From a virus: 26,026 nt of DNA. The notes under the pieces are model-generated. The model worked only from the letters and a program-made list of their open reading frames with translations, did no database searches and was not told the origin of the DNA. The stretch lies in the IMG/VR virus record IMGVR_UViG_3300009001_003905, positions 1 through 26,026 of that record; one strand, written 5' to 3'. This document shows, piece after piece, positions 14,631 through 22,408 of the stretch. Every line of letters begins with the position of its first letter. Positions within the stretch are counted from its first letter, which is position 1. The position numbers and the translations under genes were made by a program.

Positions 14631-15536
14631 ATGAGAGATAATGCATTTTTATTGCCATATAAATCTGAAGATTTTTTTGGTCTATCCCCTAATGATCCAC
14701 AGCTTAAAGGCTGGGAAATTACAAAATTTAATGTAGATAAACAATGGGTTAAGAGCACTGGCAGGGGTGTTAGGGTAGCGGTAATAGATACTGGATGCGA
14801 TATTAATCATCCGGATATAAAAAATAATATAGAAGGCGAATATAATTTTGTAAATGATAATACTAGCGCCATGGATGATAATGGTCATGGTTCTCATGTT
14901 GCTGGTACAATTGCCGCATGTAACAATAATAGGGGCATGGTTGGTGTTGCTCCTGATGCAAAAATTTTAGCACTAAAAGCATTAGATAAAAATGGTGGTG
15001 GTAATTTAACAAATGTTGCCAAAGCTATAGATTATGCTGTTAAAGAAAAAGTAGATATTATCACTATGTCTTTAGGGTCCCGCGGTTCCTCACTTACTGT
15101 AAAAAGAGCTGTAAAAAGAGCTCACGATAGTGGCTGCTTAATATTCTGTGCTGCTGGCAATTCTGGTCCAAATGTTGATATTATGTTTCCAGCAAAATAT
15201 CCAGAAACTATCAGTATCGGAGCTATAGATGAAAATTTAAATAGAACAAATTTTACATGTAGTGGTCCTAGCCTTGATTTTTTAGCTCCAGGTCATAATA
15301 TAATGAGTATAATACCAGGTGGTAGATATGCTTTAATGAGTGGCACAAGCATGAGCAATCCTTTTGCTGCTGGTGTTGCTGCTTTGTATCTATCCTATTA
15401 TAGACAAAAATACAATAAAAAACCAAATAGAGAAGAAATGATAGAAATCTTAAAAAAACACGCAATTAGCATAAAAAATGAAGCATTTAAATCTAAAAAA
15501 TATCAAGGATATGGCATAATTAATCCTATAATTTAG
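14631..15536 (+). CDS. Intracellular-type subtilisin (S8) protease
   Basis: A 301-aa protein with the complete subtilisin triad: Asp53 in VIDTGCD (51-57), His86 in DDNGHGSHVAGT (82-93), Ser240 in MSGTSMSNPFAAG (236-248), and oxyanion Asn177 in AAGNSG (174-179). There is no signal peptide and no large prodomain. The N-terminus FLLPYKSEDFF (6-16) resembles the short LIPY-type inhibitory extension of Bacillus intracellular subtilisins. The following GRGVRVAVIDTGCDINHPD also fits that subgroup, so it probably acts in the cytoplasm or inside the virion. GAGGTG lies about 6 bases upstream of the ATG. It follows Cys-rich gene 2, so virion protein maturation is a reasonable but untested role. Confidence 0.93.
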   Translation: MRDNAFLLPYKSEDFFGLSPNDPQLKGWEITKFNVDKQWVKSTGRGVRVAVIDTGCDINHPDIKNNIEGEYNFVNDNTSAMDDNGHGSHVAGTIAACNNNRGMVGVAPDAKILALKALDKNGGGNLTNVAKAIDYAVKEKVDIITMSLGSRGSSLTVKRAVKRAHDSGCLIFCAAGNSGPNVDIMFPAKYPETISIGAIDENLNRTNFTCSGPSLDFLAPGHNIMSIIPGGRYALMSGTSMSNPFAAGVAALYLSYYRQKYNKKPNREEMIEILKKHAISIKNEAFKSKKYQGYGIINPII

Positions 15537-15542
15537 TTTTAA

Positions 15543-15552
15543 GTGTATAATA
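15543..15552 (+). promoter_or_regulatory. GTGTATAATA box upstream of a small structural-like gene
   Basis: GTGTATAATA begins 6 bases after the subtilisin stop and 48 bases before the ATG at 15591. It is nearly identical to the boxes at 23219 and 12218 and contains TATAAT, so it is a promoter candidate. Confidence 0.45.
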
Positions 15553-15590
15553 GGTTATATAAGTTTTATTCATATAAAGGAGATAAATTC

Positions 15591-15914
15591 ATGGCATTTG
15601 ATCCAGCACCTTCAGGTTGGTTTCCTGGTGTAACTAATTCTGCTACAGAATTGACCATACCATTCACAGCCCTTAATCAATTAACGCAAGCAGATACAGA
15701 TCCATCTACTGGTGATGTCAGAGAAATAGTTTATAATTTTTGCGAAGCTTTTAGTGATAAGTGGGCCAACACTGCTGACGCAGATAGGCCAGATAGGGCA
15801 ACAATCAGCACTACAACATCAGTACAAACTGTGAGTGGAAGTGAAGTACTAACTAAGATTTATACAATACGAGTTGAATTGGATGTAGACGTTGTAGATG
15901 TATCAGACGAGTAA
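15591..15914 (+). CDS. Small hypothetical protein, possibly virion structural
   Basis: A 107-aa protein (MAFDPAPSGWFPGVTNSATE ...) with the phrase FCEAFSDKWANTADADRP and a C-terminal beta-rich stretch of alternating Thr/Val (TKIYTIRVELDVDVVDV). Similar short proteins occur near structural genes in environmental phages, from memory, but I cannot name a function. The start is set by AAAGGAG (15576-15582) 8 bases upstream. An in-frame GTG at 15543 lies within the promoter-like box and is rejected. It stands as a single gene with its own promoter box and strong ribosome binding site, so high expression is likely, which fits a virion protein. Confidence 0.65.
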   Translation: MAFDPAPSGWFPGVTNSATELTIPFTALNQLTQADTDPSTGDVREIVYNFCEAFSDKWANTADADRPDRATISTTTSVQTVSGSEVLTKIYTIRVELDVDVVDVSDE

Positions 15915-15941
15915 TACATAATATTATATCCACCCAACCTG

Positions 15942-15949
15942 TATAAATA
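15942..15949 (+). promoter_or_regulatory. TATAAATA late-promoter-like box
   Basis: TATAAATA (15942-15949), in the context CTGTATAAATATAG, is an exact match to the T4 late-promoter consensus and lies 26 bases before the ATG at 15976. It is also a GTATAA variant of the boxes elsewhere in the window. An 8-base AT-rich match can arise by chance in DNA this AT-rich. Confidence 0.35.
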
Positions 15950-15975
15950 TAGATCTAGGACATAGGACAGTCAAG

Positions 15976-16833
15976 ATGAAAATATACACAATGGTATCAA
16001 AGTCTCATCAATATTTATCCGATGAGTATTTTGCTAAAAGCGTTAAGGAATTTGAACCAAATGCTGAGATTATATTTGAGGAACAAAAACAAATATGTCA
16101 ATCTGGCGAATATTATTCTGACGGATGGAAAGAATCTATGCGCCAAAAAGTGGAAATATACGAAAAAGCCATATCGTCAAATGAGGAATATTTTATATGG
16201 TCAGATGTTGATATAGAATTTTATAAGCCATTCATAGAAACCTGCATACAAGAGCTTGGCGAATACGATATAGCTTTCCAAGAAGGAGTTGGTGGTGAAT
16301 ATTGTGCTGGATTTTTTATAGCTAAAATTAATGAAAGAACAAAAAAGTTTTTCCAACTATTAAAAGAAAAATACGATCTATATTCTTGTGATCAAGAAGC
16401 TATTAATAGGAACATAAAATTAGTAAAAGCTAAATTTTTATCGCATATTTTCTTAAATATATCTTTTCAGCATAGGCATTGGAATGGACAGCCATTTAAA
16501 ATTGAAAATGAACTCATTATGTTTCATGCTAATTATACAGTTGGTCTACAAAATAAAATCAACCTATTGAATATGGCTAAAAAATATAATGAAAAAATTA
16601 AATACAATATTTTAGAGAAAGAAAATATTGAAATTTTAGAAGCTTACTACGGATCTGTTACTGACGTTACTGATATTTTACAAAAATCAACAGATAAAAT
16701 ACACGCAACAACAGTTTTTTTAGAAACAGACCCTATGCCAGGATTATTTAAGTATATGTATTTATTTGACAAAAATAATCAATTAATTTCTCCAGCTATA
16801 GATGAAGGCTCATTTATTTTTTTTAATGATTAG
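15976..16833 (+). CDS. Nucleotide-diphospho-sugar transferase (DVD motif)
   Basis: A 285-aa GT-A-like protein. YFIWSDVDIEFYKPF (72-86) carries the DxD metal motif (D77, D79), EYCAGFFIAK (108-117) is the CxGFF-type strand, and SCDQEAINR (137-145) is the distal catalytic/substrate segment. This order matches the nucleotide-diphospho-sugar transferase family (PF03407-like, GT77-related). Sugar and acceptor are unknown. The last 70 residues are less conserved in type. It heads the right-hand glycan block on the + strand, and its end overlaps the fucosyltransferase start by 8 bases. Confidence 0.75.
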   Translation: MKIYTMVSKSHQYLSDEYFAKSVKEFEPNAEIIFEEQKQICQSGEYYSDGWKESMRQKVEIYEKAISSNEEYFIWSDVDIEFYKPFIETCIQELGEYDIAFQEGVGGEYCAGFFIAKINERTKKFFQLLKEKYDLYSCDQEAINRNIKLVKAKFLSHIFLNISFQHRHWNGQPFKIENELIMFHANYTVGLQNKINLLNMAKKYNEKIKYNILEKENIEILEAYYGSVTDVTDILQKSTDKIHATTVFLETDPMPGLFKYMYLFDKNNQLISPAIDEGSFIFFND

Positions 16834-17671
16834 CTGTTCTGCTTTAGGCCATAGAGATTATGGAAGATTTGGAAATCAGATTTTTCAGTATTCTCTATGC
16901 AAGGTACTGTCCATAATTCATAACCAGCCCTTCTATCTTAATCCGCCTGACCATTTTTTAAATTTTTTTGATAGGGAGTGGCTAAGTTTTAACAGGGCTG
17001 ATGTGTTTGACCAAAACAAATATATCGAAAATAATGCCTACAGTTTTGATAGTACCATATTTAAGCGTAAAAATATTGATCTTATTGGCTTTTTCCAAAA
17101 CTTATCATATTATGAAAATTATTTATCAGAAATTATTACAGAACTACGACCAAATCCAAAAATATTAAATCAATCATACAATTATATTGTAGATAATATT
17201 GGTGAACAAAATATAGACAATACAATATGTGTACACGTCAGACGTGGAGATTACAAAAATCTCCAAAATCTATATGGATATCTAGATACTAATTATTTTA
17301 ATTATATAATAAAAAGTATAGAACCATCATATATTTTCATTATCAGCGATGAAATAGATTTAGTGAAACATGAGTTTATTGATTGTAAAGAGCTAAAAAA
17401 GCACAAAAAGGTAATCTTTATTGATAATCTTGACATTTATCATGAATTCTATATAATGTATTTATGCAGACATGGCATCATATCTAATAGTAGTTTTTCA
17501 TGGTGGTCAAAAGTTTTATCCAATTATCTAAATGATAAAATTATTTATATACCCAAACCATGGCTGCGCGCATCTACAAACCATGAAAATATTAACCTAT
17601 ATCCCAAAAACTGCAAAAACATTAATAGGTCAAATGCGTTGTGGGATAATCTTTTTACAACAACGGTGTAA
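16826..17671 (+). CDS. GT11 alpha-1,2-fucosyltransferase-like
   Basis: A 281-aa protein with the GT11 signature set: GRFGNQIFQY (13-22), close to GGLGNQMFQYA, the donor-binding HVRRGDY (137-143) and SNSSFSWWS (220-228). GT11 enzymes transfer L-fucose from GDP-fucose, usually in an alpha-1,2 link. The start at 16826 is preferred because family members begin just before the FGNQ motif and the ATG overlaps the upstream stop region. An in-frame ATG at 16802 would add 8 residues. No GDP-fucose synthesis genes (gmd, fcl) are in the window, so the donor would come from the host or elsewhere in the phage. The stop is TAATG-coupled to the 58-aa gene. Confidence 0.88.
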   Translation: MISCSALGHRDYGRFGNQIFQYSLCKVLSIIHNQPFYLNPPDHFLNFFDREWLSFNRADVFDQNKYIENNAYSFDSTIFKRKNIDLIGFFQNLSYYENYLSEIITELRPNPKILNQSYNYIVDNIGEQNIDNTICVHVRRGDYKNLQNLYGYLDTNYFNYIIKSIEPSYIFIISDEIDLVKHEFIDCKELKKHKKVIFIDNLDIYHEFYIMYLCRHGIISNSSFSWWSKVLSNYLNDKIIYIPKPWLRASTNHENINLYPKNCKNINRSNALWDNLFTTTV

Positions 17672-17847
17672 TGATGAGTAATGATTTTTCCAATAACGAA
17701 AGAAAGAAAAATAAAGAAAACCATAAAAACAAACCCAAAAAATATGCCGATGAAAAATTCAAGCATAAAGAAGTAGTAAATTTCAAAAAACACAAAATGC
17801 AAGAAGATGAAAAAGACTGGGATTACTGGAAAGAGTATTATAAATGA
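17671..17847 (+). CDS. Small Lys-rich protein, 58 aa
   Basis: ATG 17671 shares one base with the GT11 stop. 58 codons run to TGA 17845-17847, overlapping the next start (ATGA). The peptide is very rich in Lys, Asn, Glu and His and ends in an aromatic acidic tail (DEKDWDYWKEYYK). There is no hydrophobic core, so it is probably disordered. Its two coupled junctions favour a real gene. It could bind nucleic acid or a neighbouring enzyme, but no function is known. Confidence 0.6.
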   Translation: MMSNDFSNNERKKNKENHKNKPKKYADEKFKHKEVVNFKKHKMQEDEKDWDYWKEYYK

Positions 17848-18680
17848 AATACATGTTCTTTAACTCATATCCTGGAGCAGAAAATGGAATAGATATATCT
17901 AGAAAATTTAATGGGATATATAGACACTGCCCAAAAGGATGGGCGTCGAATCAGATGAAATTAGCTAGAGAAGTTTCAGAAATAGATGTTGTTATAATAT
18001 GGAATGCTCTTGAACCATGTACTGAATGGATTAAAAAGTTATGTTACAAATACCATAAGCCGTGGCTAGCGCTAGAATATGGCTTTATTCCCCAAAGAGG
18101 ACACTACCATCTGGATAATAAAGGCCTTATTTCTGAATCTTCTTTAAATGACAATCTGAGTTGGTTAACCTCACAAATGATCGATGAGGCGGAGAATTAC
18201 TTTGAACAATTTTTTAAGAAAAAAAAATGGCAGCACAAGAAAGAAGGTAATTATATCTTATGCCCATTACAATTACCATGGGATACATCTATTTATTTAT
18301 GTTCTGATTATCATAGTATGGACCAGTTTATACAAGATGTAATTGTAAACTTCCCCAAACAAAAAATTATTGTAACGCCACACCCACTCAATAAAACCCC
18401 GCAATGTCTTTCTAAAAAGATACATGACCAGATTACATTTATTAATAATCAATCAACTATGGAGTTAGCTCAAAATGCTACTAAAATTGTCGGCATAACT
18501 TCTACAGTATTATATGAAGCTCTAGCTTTAGGTGTGGATACGATAGCGCTCGGTAAATGTCCAATTAATACACATAACGGAAATAGAAATGTTGCCAGAG
18601 CTGCTTTCCATAGGCAATTCCATCATAGAGATTTTGATAAATTTGATAGATTAGTACATTCTTTGCTAAATATTACTTGA
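17844..18680 (+). CDS. Capsule polysaccharide biosynthesis-type glycosyltransferase
   Basis: A 278-aa protein of GT-B-like layout. ALEYGFIPQRGHYHLD (76-91) resembles the region of capsule synthesis proteins (KpsC/KpsS-like, Capsule_synth) that binds the acceptor. IIVTPHPLNK (175-184) and GITSTVLYEALALG (217-230) match the donor-binding HP and TSTVxxEAL motifs of that family. KpsC/S add Kdo residues to lipid-linked capsule starters. This short single-domain relative could use another sugar. It ends tail-to-tail with the minus-strand aminotransferase, overlapping by 8 bases, with no terminator visible between them. Confidence 0.75.
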   Translation: MKYMFFNSYPGAENGIDISRKFNGIYRHCPKGWASNQMKLAREVSEIDVVIIWNALEPCTEWIKKLCYKYHKPWLALEYGFIPQRGHYHLDNKGLISESSLNDNLSWLTSQMIDEAENYFEQFFKKKKWQHKKEGNYILCPLQLPWDTSIYLCSDYHSMDQFIQDVIVNFPKQKIIVTPHPLNKTPQCLSKKIHDQITFINNQSTMELAQNATKIVGITSTVLYEALALGVDTIALGKCPINTHNGNRNVARAAFHRQFHHRDFDKFDRLVHSLLNIT

Positions 18681-19494
18681 TATCAGTTTGCGTCGAGAGC
18701 TTATTTTTTATTTGAGAAGCCACGGCTTCTGCAACAGGGCAGTGGCCAGTAATATTTTTTTTCATATACGCCTTTTGGTTATACACTACCTCTGGGTAAT
18801 GCCCTTGTGATGGTCCTCTCAACCCTAATTCAGCCTCAATACCCTTCATATGAAATTTCATTTGCTCATATGCCATAAGACATAATGGTTCTGCAAGTCT
18901 GAAATTAAAGCCTACATATTCATGATTATACCTTCCCACTTGACCTTGGTCACAAATAGCTCTAATCTTAGAGCCGTTTAATTTTGATCCTTTGGGTATA
19001 CAAATCATACCCCCTTCAAAAGTAGATATATTCTTTGTTTTATAAAAACTAAAAGCACCAGCATCAGACATCATACCAGCAAAGCCCGCGGAACATTGAG
19101 CCCCAAAAGCTTGCGCTGCATCTTCTATAATAACTAAATTATGATCCAAAGCTATCTGTATAATTTTATTCATATTACAAATACGACCATATAAATGCAC
19201 AGGTAAAATAGCTTTAGTATTTTTTGTAATTTTACTTTCTATCAGATCGGGATTGATTAATAAGGTCTCTGGATCTATATCAACAAATACTGGTTTAGCC
19301 CCAGCAATTAATATAGCGTTTGATGTAGCTATAAAAGTAAAAGGCGTTGTAATAATTTCGTCTTCAGGCTTTAAATCTAATGACCATAAAGTGGCAATTA
19401 AAGCTGATGTGCCATTATTAACAGCTATACAATCTTTCAGATTATAGGTGTCTTTTACATAGTCTTCAAATAATTTTCTAACTATTTGTGGCAT
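18673..19494 (-). CDS. DegT/DnrJ/EryC1/StrS aminotransferase, shortened
   Basis: A 273-aa PLP-dependent sugar aminotransferase. It shows NNGTSAL (26-32), TTPFTFIATSNA (49-60), VIIEDAAQAFGA (121-132) with D125 for the PLP ring nitrogen, SFYKTKNIS (149-157) with the Schiff-base lysine K154, and GGM. The family normally runs about 360-400 residues. Here the chain jumps from YEQMKFHMKGIEAELGLRG to HYPEVVYNQKAYMKK and GHCPVAEAVASQI, so most of the small C-terminal domain seems deleted while its last segment is kept. The N-terminal arm is also short. It may be inactive, or need a partner. It is the last gene of the minus operon and overlaps the ATP-grasp gene by 13 bases. Confidence 0.85.
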   Translation of the reverse strand: MPQIVRKLFEDYVKDTYNLKDCIAVNNGTSALIATLWSLDLKPEDEIITTPFTFIATSNAILIAGAKPVFVDIDPETLLINPDLIESKITKNTKAILPVHLYGRICNMNKIIQIALDHNLVIIEDAAQAFGAQCSAGFAGMMSDAGAFSFYKTKNISTFEGGMICIPKGSKLNGSKIRAICDQGQVGRYNHEYVGFNFRLAEPLCLMAYEQMKFHMKGIEAELGLRGPSQGHYPEVVYNQKAYMKKNITGHCPVAEAVASQIKNKLSTQTDIK

Positions 19495-20543
19495 AATAAA
19501 TCCATTTCTTGTTGAGTGAATAATTGCGGCTCTCTATCTATACCTCTGATCCAATAATATTGTTTATCTATAGAATTAATTTGTATATTGCTAATTGTAT
19601 TATTTAGTATTGTTTCTATATAAACATATGGTGTGTTTACGTTGAGAGTAGCAAAAAAATCTGAAGTAGTAAAAAATCTCCCATAATTAATTTCTATAGG
19701 AATAATTTCATTATTAATATTAGTTTTTAAATCTACACAATAAATACCATTAGGTCTTGGATTAAGAGATAAAATAGCATTTTTTGCTATGTTATATACT
19801 TTAGAATCTTTAATGGTCACTGCTACTGAAGGAGTAGAGCTTTGTCCACTGGGCATAATATTTCCAAAAAAATAAACCAGTCTTTGTCTTGCTTGTGCAT
19901 GTATCATATTTCCATCAATCCAAAATGTTTGTACTCCATATTCTGGACCTGGCAAAAATTCTGATACCATAAAATCTTCAATAGAACAATTAGTTGTATT
20001 AATCCAATGATTTGCCCAGCTTTGAGCGTCTATTAATGATAATACTGGTAGTGCCGCTTTTGAACCTGCACCTCTGATCATTCTAATCCAAACCTTATTC
20101 TGATTGCTTGTGAGATTATTCCATAAAATATTATTTTTGATTACATCGCCTAGAGTATAAGATATAAAACCTAGATTTAATTTAGCGATCCATTTTTTTG
20201 CACATAATAACTTATTAGAAAATAGATTCCATTCATCAATATTATGATCAAATACGAAACATTCGATACGGTCTTGATTTTTACATAAAAATTTAACCTC
20301 TGAATCTGGTTGCGCATGTATTGCATCTATTTTGTATTTGTTTATATTTGCATTAATTGTTTTAATTTTATTATGCGTGTCTTGATTGTTTATTAATATT
20401 TTTATATCAGAGTTACTAGAAGCAAGTTTATATATGTCTGTATCAAAGCCAACAATAGTCATATTTGGATCAGCCATTTTAATGCTCTTGACAAAATTAA
20501 TACCAGCATTACCTCCGCAGCCTAGCAACCCTATAGTTTTCAT
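19482..20543 (-). CDS. ATP-grasp carboxylate ligase-like protein
   Basis: A 353-aa protein starting with a Rossmann-like loop LLGCGGNAGINFV (6-18), as in PylC/CarB-type ATP-grasp proteins. The ATP-grasp core follows: SEFLPGPEYGVQTFW (194-208), GIYCVDLK (267-274) and IPIEINYGRF (281-290), where E284 and N286 would bind Mg-ATP. The family joins carboxylates to amines or thiols through an acyl-phosphate. In sugar loci such enzymes may attach amino acids to sugars. Overlaps of 13 bases downstream and 4 bases upstream show it is part of the minus operon. The substrate is unknown. Confidence 0.8.
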   Translation of the reverse strand: MKTIGLLGCGGNAGINFVKSIKMADPNMTIVGFDTDIYKLASSNSDIKILINNQDTHNKIKTINANINKYKIDAIHAQPDSEVKFLCKNQDRIECFVFDHNIDEWNLFSNKLLCAKKWIAKLNLGFISYTLGDVIKNNILWNNLTSNQNKVWIRMIRGAGSKAALPVLSLIDAQSWANHWINTTNCSIEDFMVSEFLPGPEYGVQTFWIDGNMIHAQARQRLVYFFGNIMPSGQSSTPSVAVTIKDSKVYNIAKNAILSLNPRPNGIYCVDLKTNINNEIIPIEINYGRFFTTSDFFATLNVNTPYVYIETILNNTISNIQINSIDKQYYWIRGIDREPQLFTQQEMDLLCHK

Positions 20544-21247
20544 ATTTTTTCTACCTCTGCGAATAGTTCCGCTCCATAAAATTTATTCAGACCGATGATT
20601 CCGATTTGTTCTGCTGTGCGAGCTAATGCTCGAAATTTTGTTGCAAAAAAACTCATTTGCGTATTAGAAGCAAACTTAAAAGAAGAAGAGCCTATCGCGT
20701 TGACTTTAAATGAATACTGCTTGCAAAAGCTATCAATTTCCTGCATAAATGTTTGCTGGTTATAAAATATTTTGTGTCCTATTGCATAATCTTGTTCTGC
20801 TAGTTCTTGTAAATCATTAATTAATCCTAGTTCAAGTCCTAATAGTCTGTGAAAACTAGTGGCATTGGGTACTGTAATAAAAATTTTTTTAGCTTGTCGA
20901 AAATTGGACAGAAAAGAACTTCTATCTTCTAGATGCTCTAATACACCCAAAATAGTAATATAATCATAAGAAGTAATATCTGGTTCAGATATATTATGAA
21001 AAATTGTTCTGTAGATATTTTTATTTTCTGCTATTGTCCTTAATTCACGGTCTGGTTCTACGCCATCTATTATTGGTATTAAATCTATGCCATCGAAAAC
21101 ATCTCCGGATCCGCAACCTATATCTAATATTTTTTGAGTCTTATCTAAAGATTGTATAGAGGAAAAGCTTATTTTTTCTTTTCTTAAGTATTGTTCTATT
21201 ATTGTTTGAGGCTCTTGGCCTATGTTTGTAATTTCTCTTTTATCCAT
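20540..21247 (-). CDS. SAM-dependent methyltransferase (class I)
   Basis: A 235-aa protein. Motif I ILDIGCGSGDV (40-50), the acidic loop GVEPD (62-66) at the end of strand 2, and ILGVLEHLED (99-108) as motif IV/post-motif mark a class I methyltransferase of the Methyltransf_11/23 type. The C-terminal part (from about 150) carries its own helical region and ends in FYGAELFAEVEKI. It probably methylates a sugar or small molecule made by this operon. Its start overlaps the HAD gene by 28 bases and its end overlaps the ATP-grasp start. Confidence 0.85.
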   Translation of the reverse strand: MDKREITNIGQEPQTIIEQYLRKEKISFSSIQSLDKTQKILDIGCGSGDVFDGIDLIPIIDGVEPDRELRTIAENKNIYRTIFHNISEPDITSYDYITILGVLEHLEDRSSFLSNFRQAKKIFITVPNATSFHRLLGLELGLINDLQELAEQDYAIGHKIFYNQQTFMQEIDSFCKQYSFKVNAIGSSSFKFASNTQMSFFATKFRALARTAEQIGIIGLNKFYGAELFAEVEKI

Positions 21248-21579
21248 TGTTTTGTGTCATCCCAGTTTTCAAATCTATAACCTTTATTATCTATATATAA
21301 ATCTACTCTAGGTTTAGTATAAAATAGTATGTAATCATAAGTAATCTTGTTTGTTTTTAGAATATTTTCCATATATTGACGATGATAGTCTGGTCTACAG
21401 GTATAAATTAAAATCTCAAAACCATTTTCGTGTAATTCTTTAGTGGTTTCTGATGCGCCATTTAAAGCTTTTAAAGGCTTATCGAGTTCAAAGTCTTTAT
21501 TAATGTCCAAACTATCTTCGACCAGCGTGCCATCAAAATCAATTGCTATTCTCTTGTGTTTAAAGATATTATTGCTCAT
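21220..21579 (-). CDS. Small HAD-superfamily phosphatase
   Basis: A 119-aa capless HAD domain: IDFDGTL (13-19) with nucleophile D14 and acid D16, motif II YTCRP (59-63), and DLYIDNKGYRF (93-103). In the last, the second acidic residue of the usual DD is Asn98, so metal binding may be altered. Relatives in sugar clusters are annotated as hydrolases of phosphorylated sugars. It overlaps the oxidoreductase gene upstream by 11 bases. It is the third HAD domain in the window and differs from the other two. Confidence 0.75.
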   Translation of the reverse strand: MSNNIFKHKRIAIDFDGTLVEDSLDINKDFELDKPLKALNGASETTKELHENGFEILIYTCRPDYHRQYMENILKTNKITYDYILFYTKPRVDLYIDNKGYRFENWDDTKQWIKEKLQT

Positions 21580-22408
21580 TATTTTGATTATTCTGTTTTG
21601 ATAACTGTAGTAATAACATGTGAGAAGCTTGGAAATCTATATGTTCTGGAGTGTCAGAAAATAGATTATTATGTTCATTTTCTATAGCAGAAGATTTCTC
21701 TACATATATAGATCTCGATATGTGATCTTTTTGTGACCCAAAGTGCATTACTACCGATTGTTCTTGTAAATCAACTTCATAGGTGCAGTCTGTTTGTCTT
21801 ACTATGATTTTACGCTCTTTGAAAAATGTATCTTTACTCCATATCATTCTGATGATAGGAGTATCGCAAGAAAATAGTGTTGTATTTTTTTTATGAATAA
21901 TATTGCAATTTTGTATACTATGAGCAGCGGCACCTAGTAGAAAAAACATAAGATCTAGATCGTGTATTCCAATATCTTCTATAGTAGATACGTTCCTGCA
22001 AGCATCCGCAACGCAACACCTACTAAAATCTATATTGATAATTTTATCCAAGTCTATAATATTTTTTAAAGTTTGTACTGCAGGATTGAATCTCTCTACC
22101 ATTCCTATAATAGCTTTGCTATCTTGACTTATTTCTAATATGTGTGAATCTGAAATAGCTGCTGGTTTTTCTATAAATACATAGTTTTGATATCCACTAT
22201 CCCGAATAGTTTTATAGTTTTCATAATGCTTATCTTCTGGAGAACATATTAATATTCTATCAAAATTATTTAGTGTTTTTATCTCTGCTTTTTTGTCTTT
22301 TGGTCCAGTATTATATGGATCGTACCAAAACCAGTCTATATTATTTTTATCTAAATATTTAGCATGAATTTTAGCAATATTTCCATAACCTATTATAAGA
22401 CACTTCAT
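21569..22408 (-). CDS. Gfo/Idh/MocA-family oxidoreductase
   Basis: A 279-aa NAD(P)-dependent oxidoreductase: the Rossmann start CLIIGYGNIAKIHAKYL (3-19), EKPAA (80-84) with the conserved Lys81, and the active-site helix EDIGIHDLDLMF (144-155) with D145 and H149. The family oxidises or reduces sugar hydroxyls. In nucleotide-sugar loci WlbA-type members make 3-keto sugars that a DegT aminotransferase then aminates, and such an aminotransferase lies four genes downstream here. Length is at the short end (usual 330-360), with a reduced C-terminal sheet. It overlaps the GT gene by 4 bases. Confidence 0.85.
   Translation of the reverse strand: MKCLIIGYGNIAKIHAKYLDKNNIDWFWYDPYNTGPKDKKAEIKTLNNFDRILICSPEDKHYENYKTIRDSGYQNYVFIEKPAAISDSHILEISQDSKAIIGMVERFNPAVQTLKNIIDLDKIINIDFSRCCVADACRNVSTIEDIGIHDLDLMFFLLGAAAHSIQNCNIIHKKNTTLFSCDTPIIRMIWSKDTFFKERKIIVRQTDCTYEVDLQEQSVVMHFGSQKDHISRSIYVEKSSAIENEHNNLFSDTPEHIDFQASHMLLLQLSKQNNQNNEQ

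Noticed and set aside
15543-15590. GTG start for the small structural-like protein
   Set aside because: It coincides with the GTGTATAATA box. ATG 15591 has a strong AAAGGAG upstream.
18715-18730. Perfect hairpin AGAAGC-CACG-GCTTCT near the convergent gene ends
   Set aside because: It lies inside the aminotransferase coding region and has no T-run on the proper side on either strand, so it is not called a terminator.
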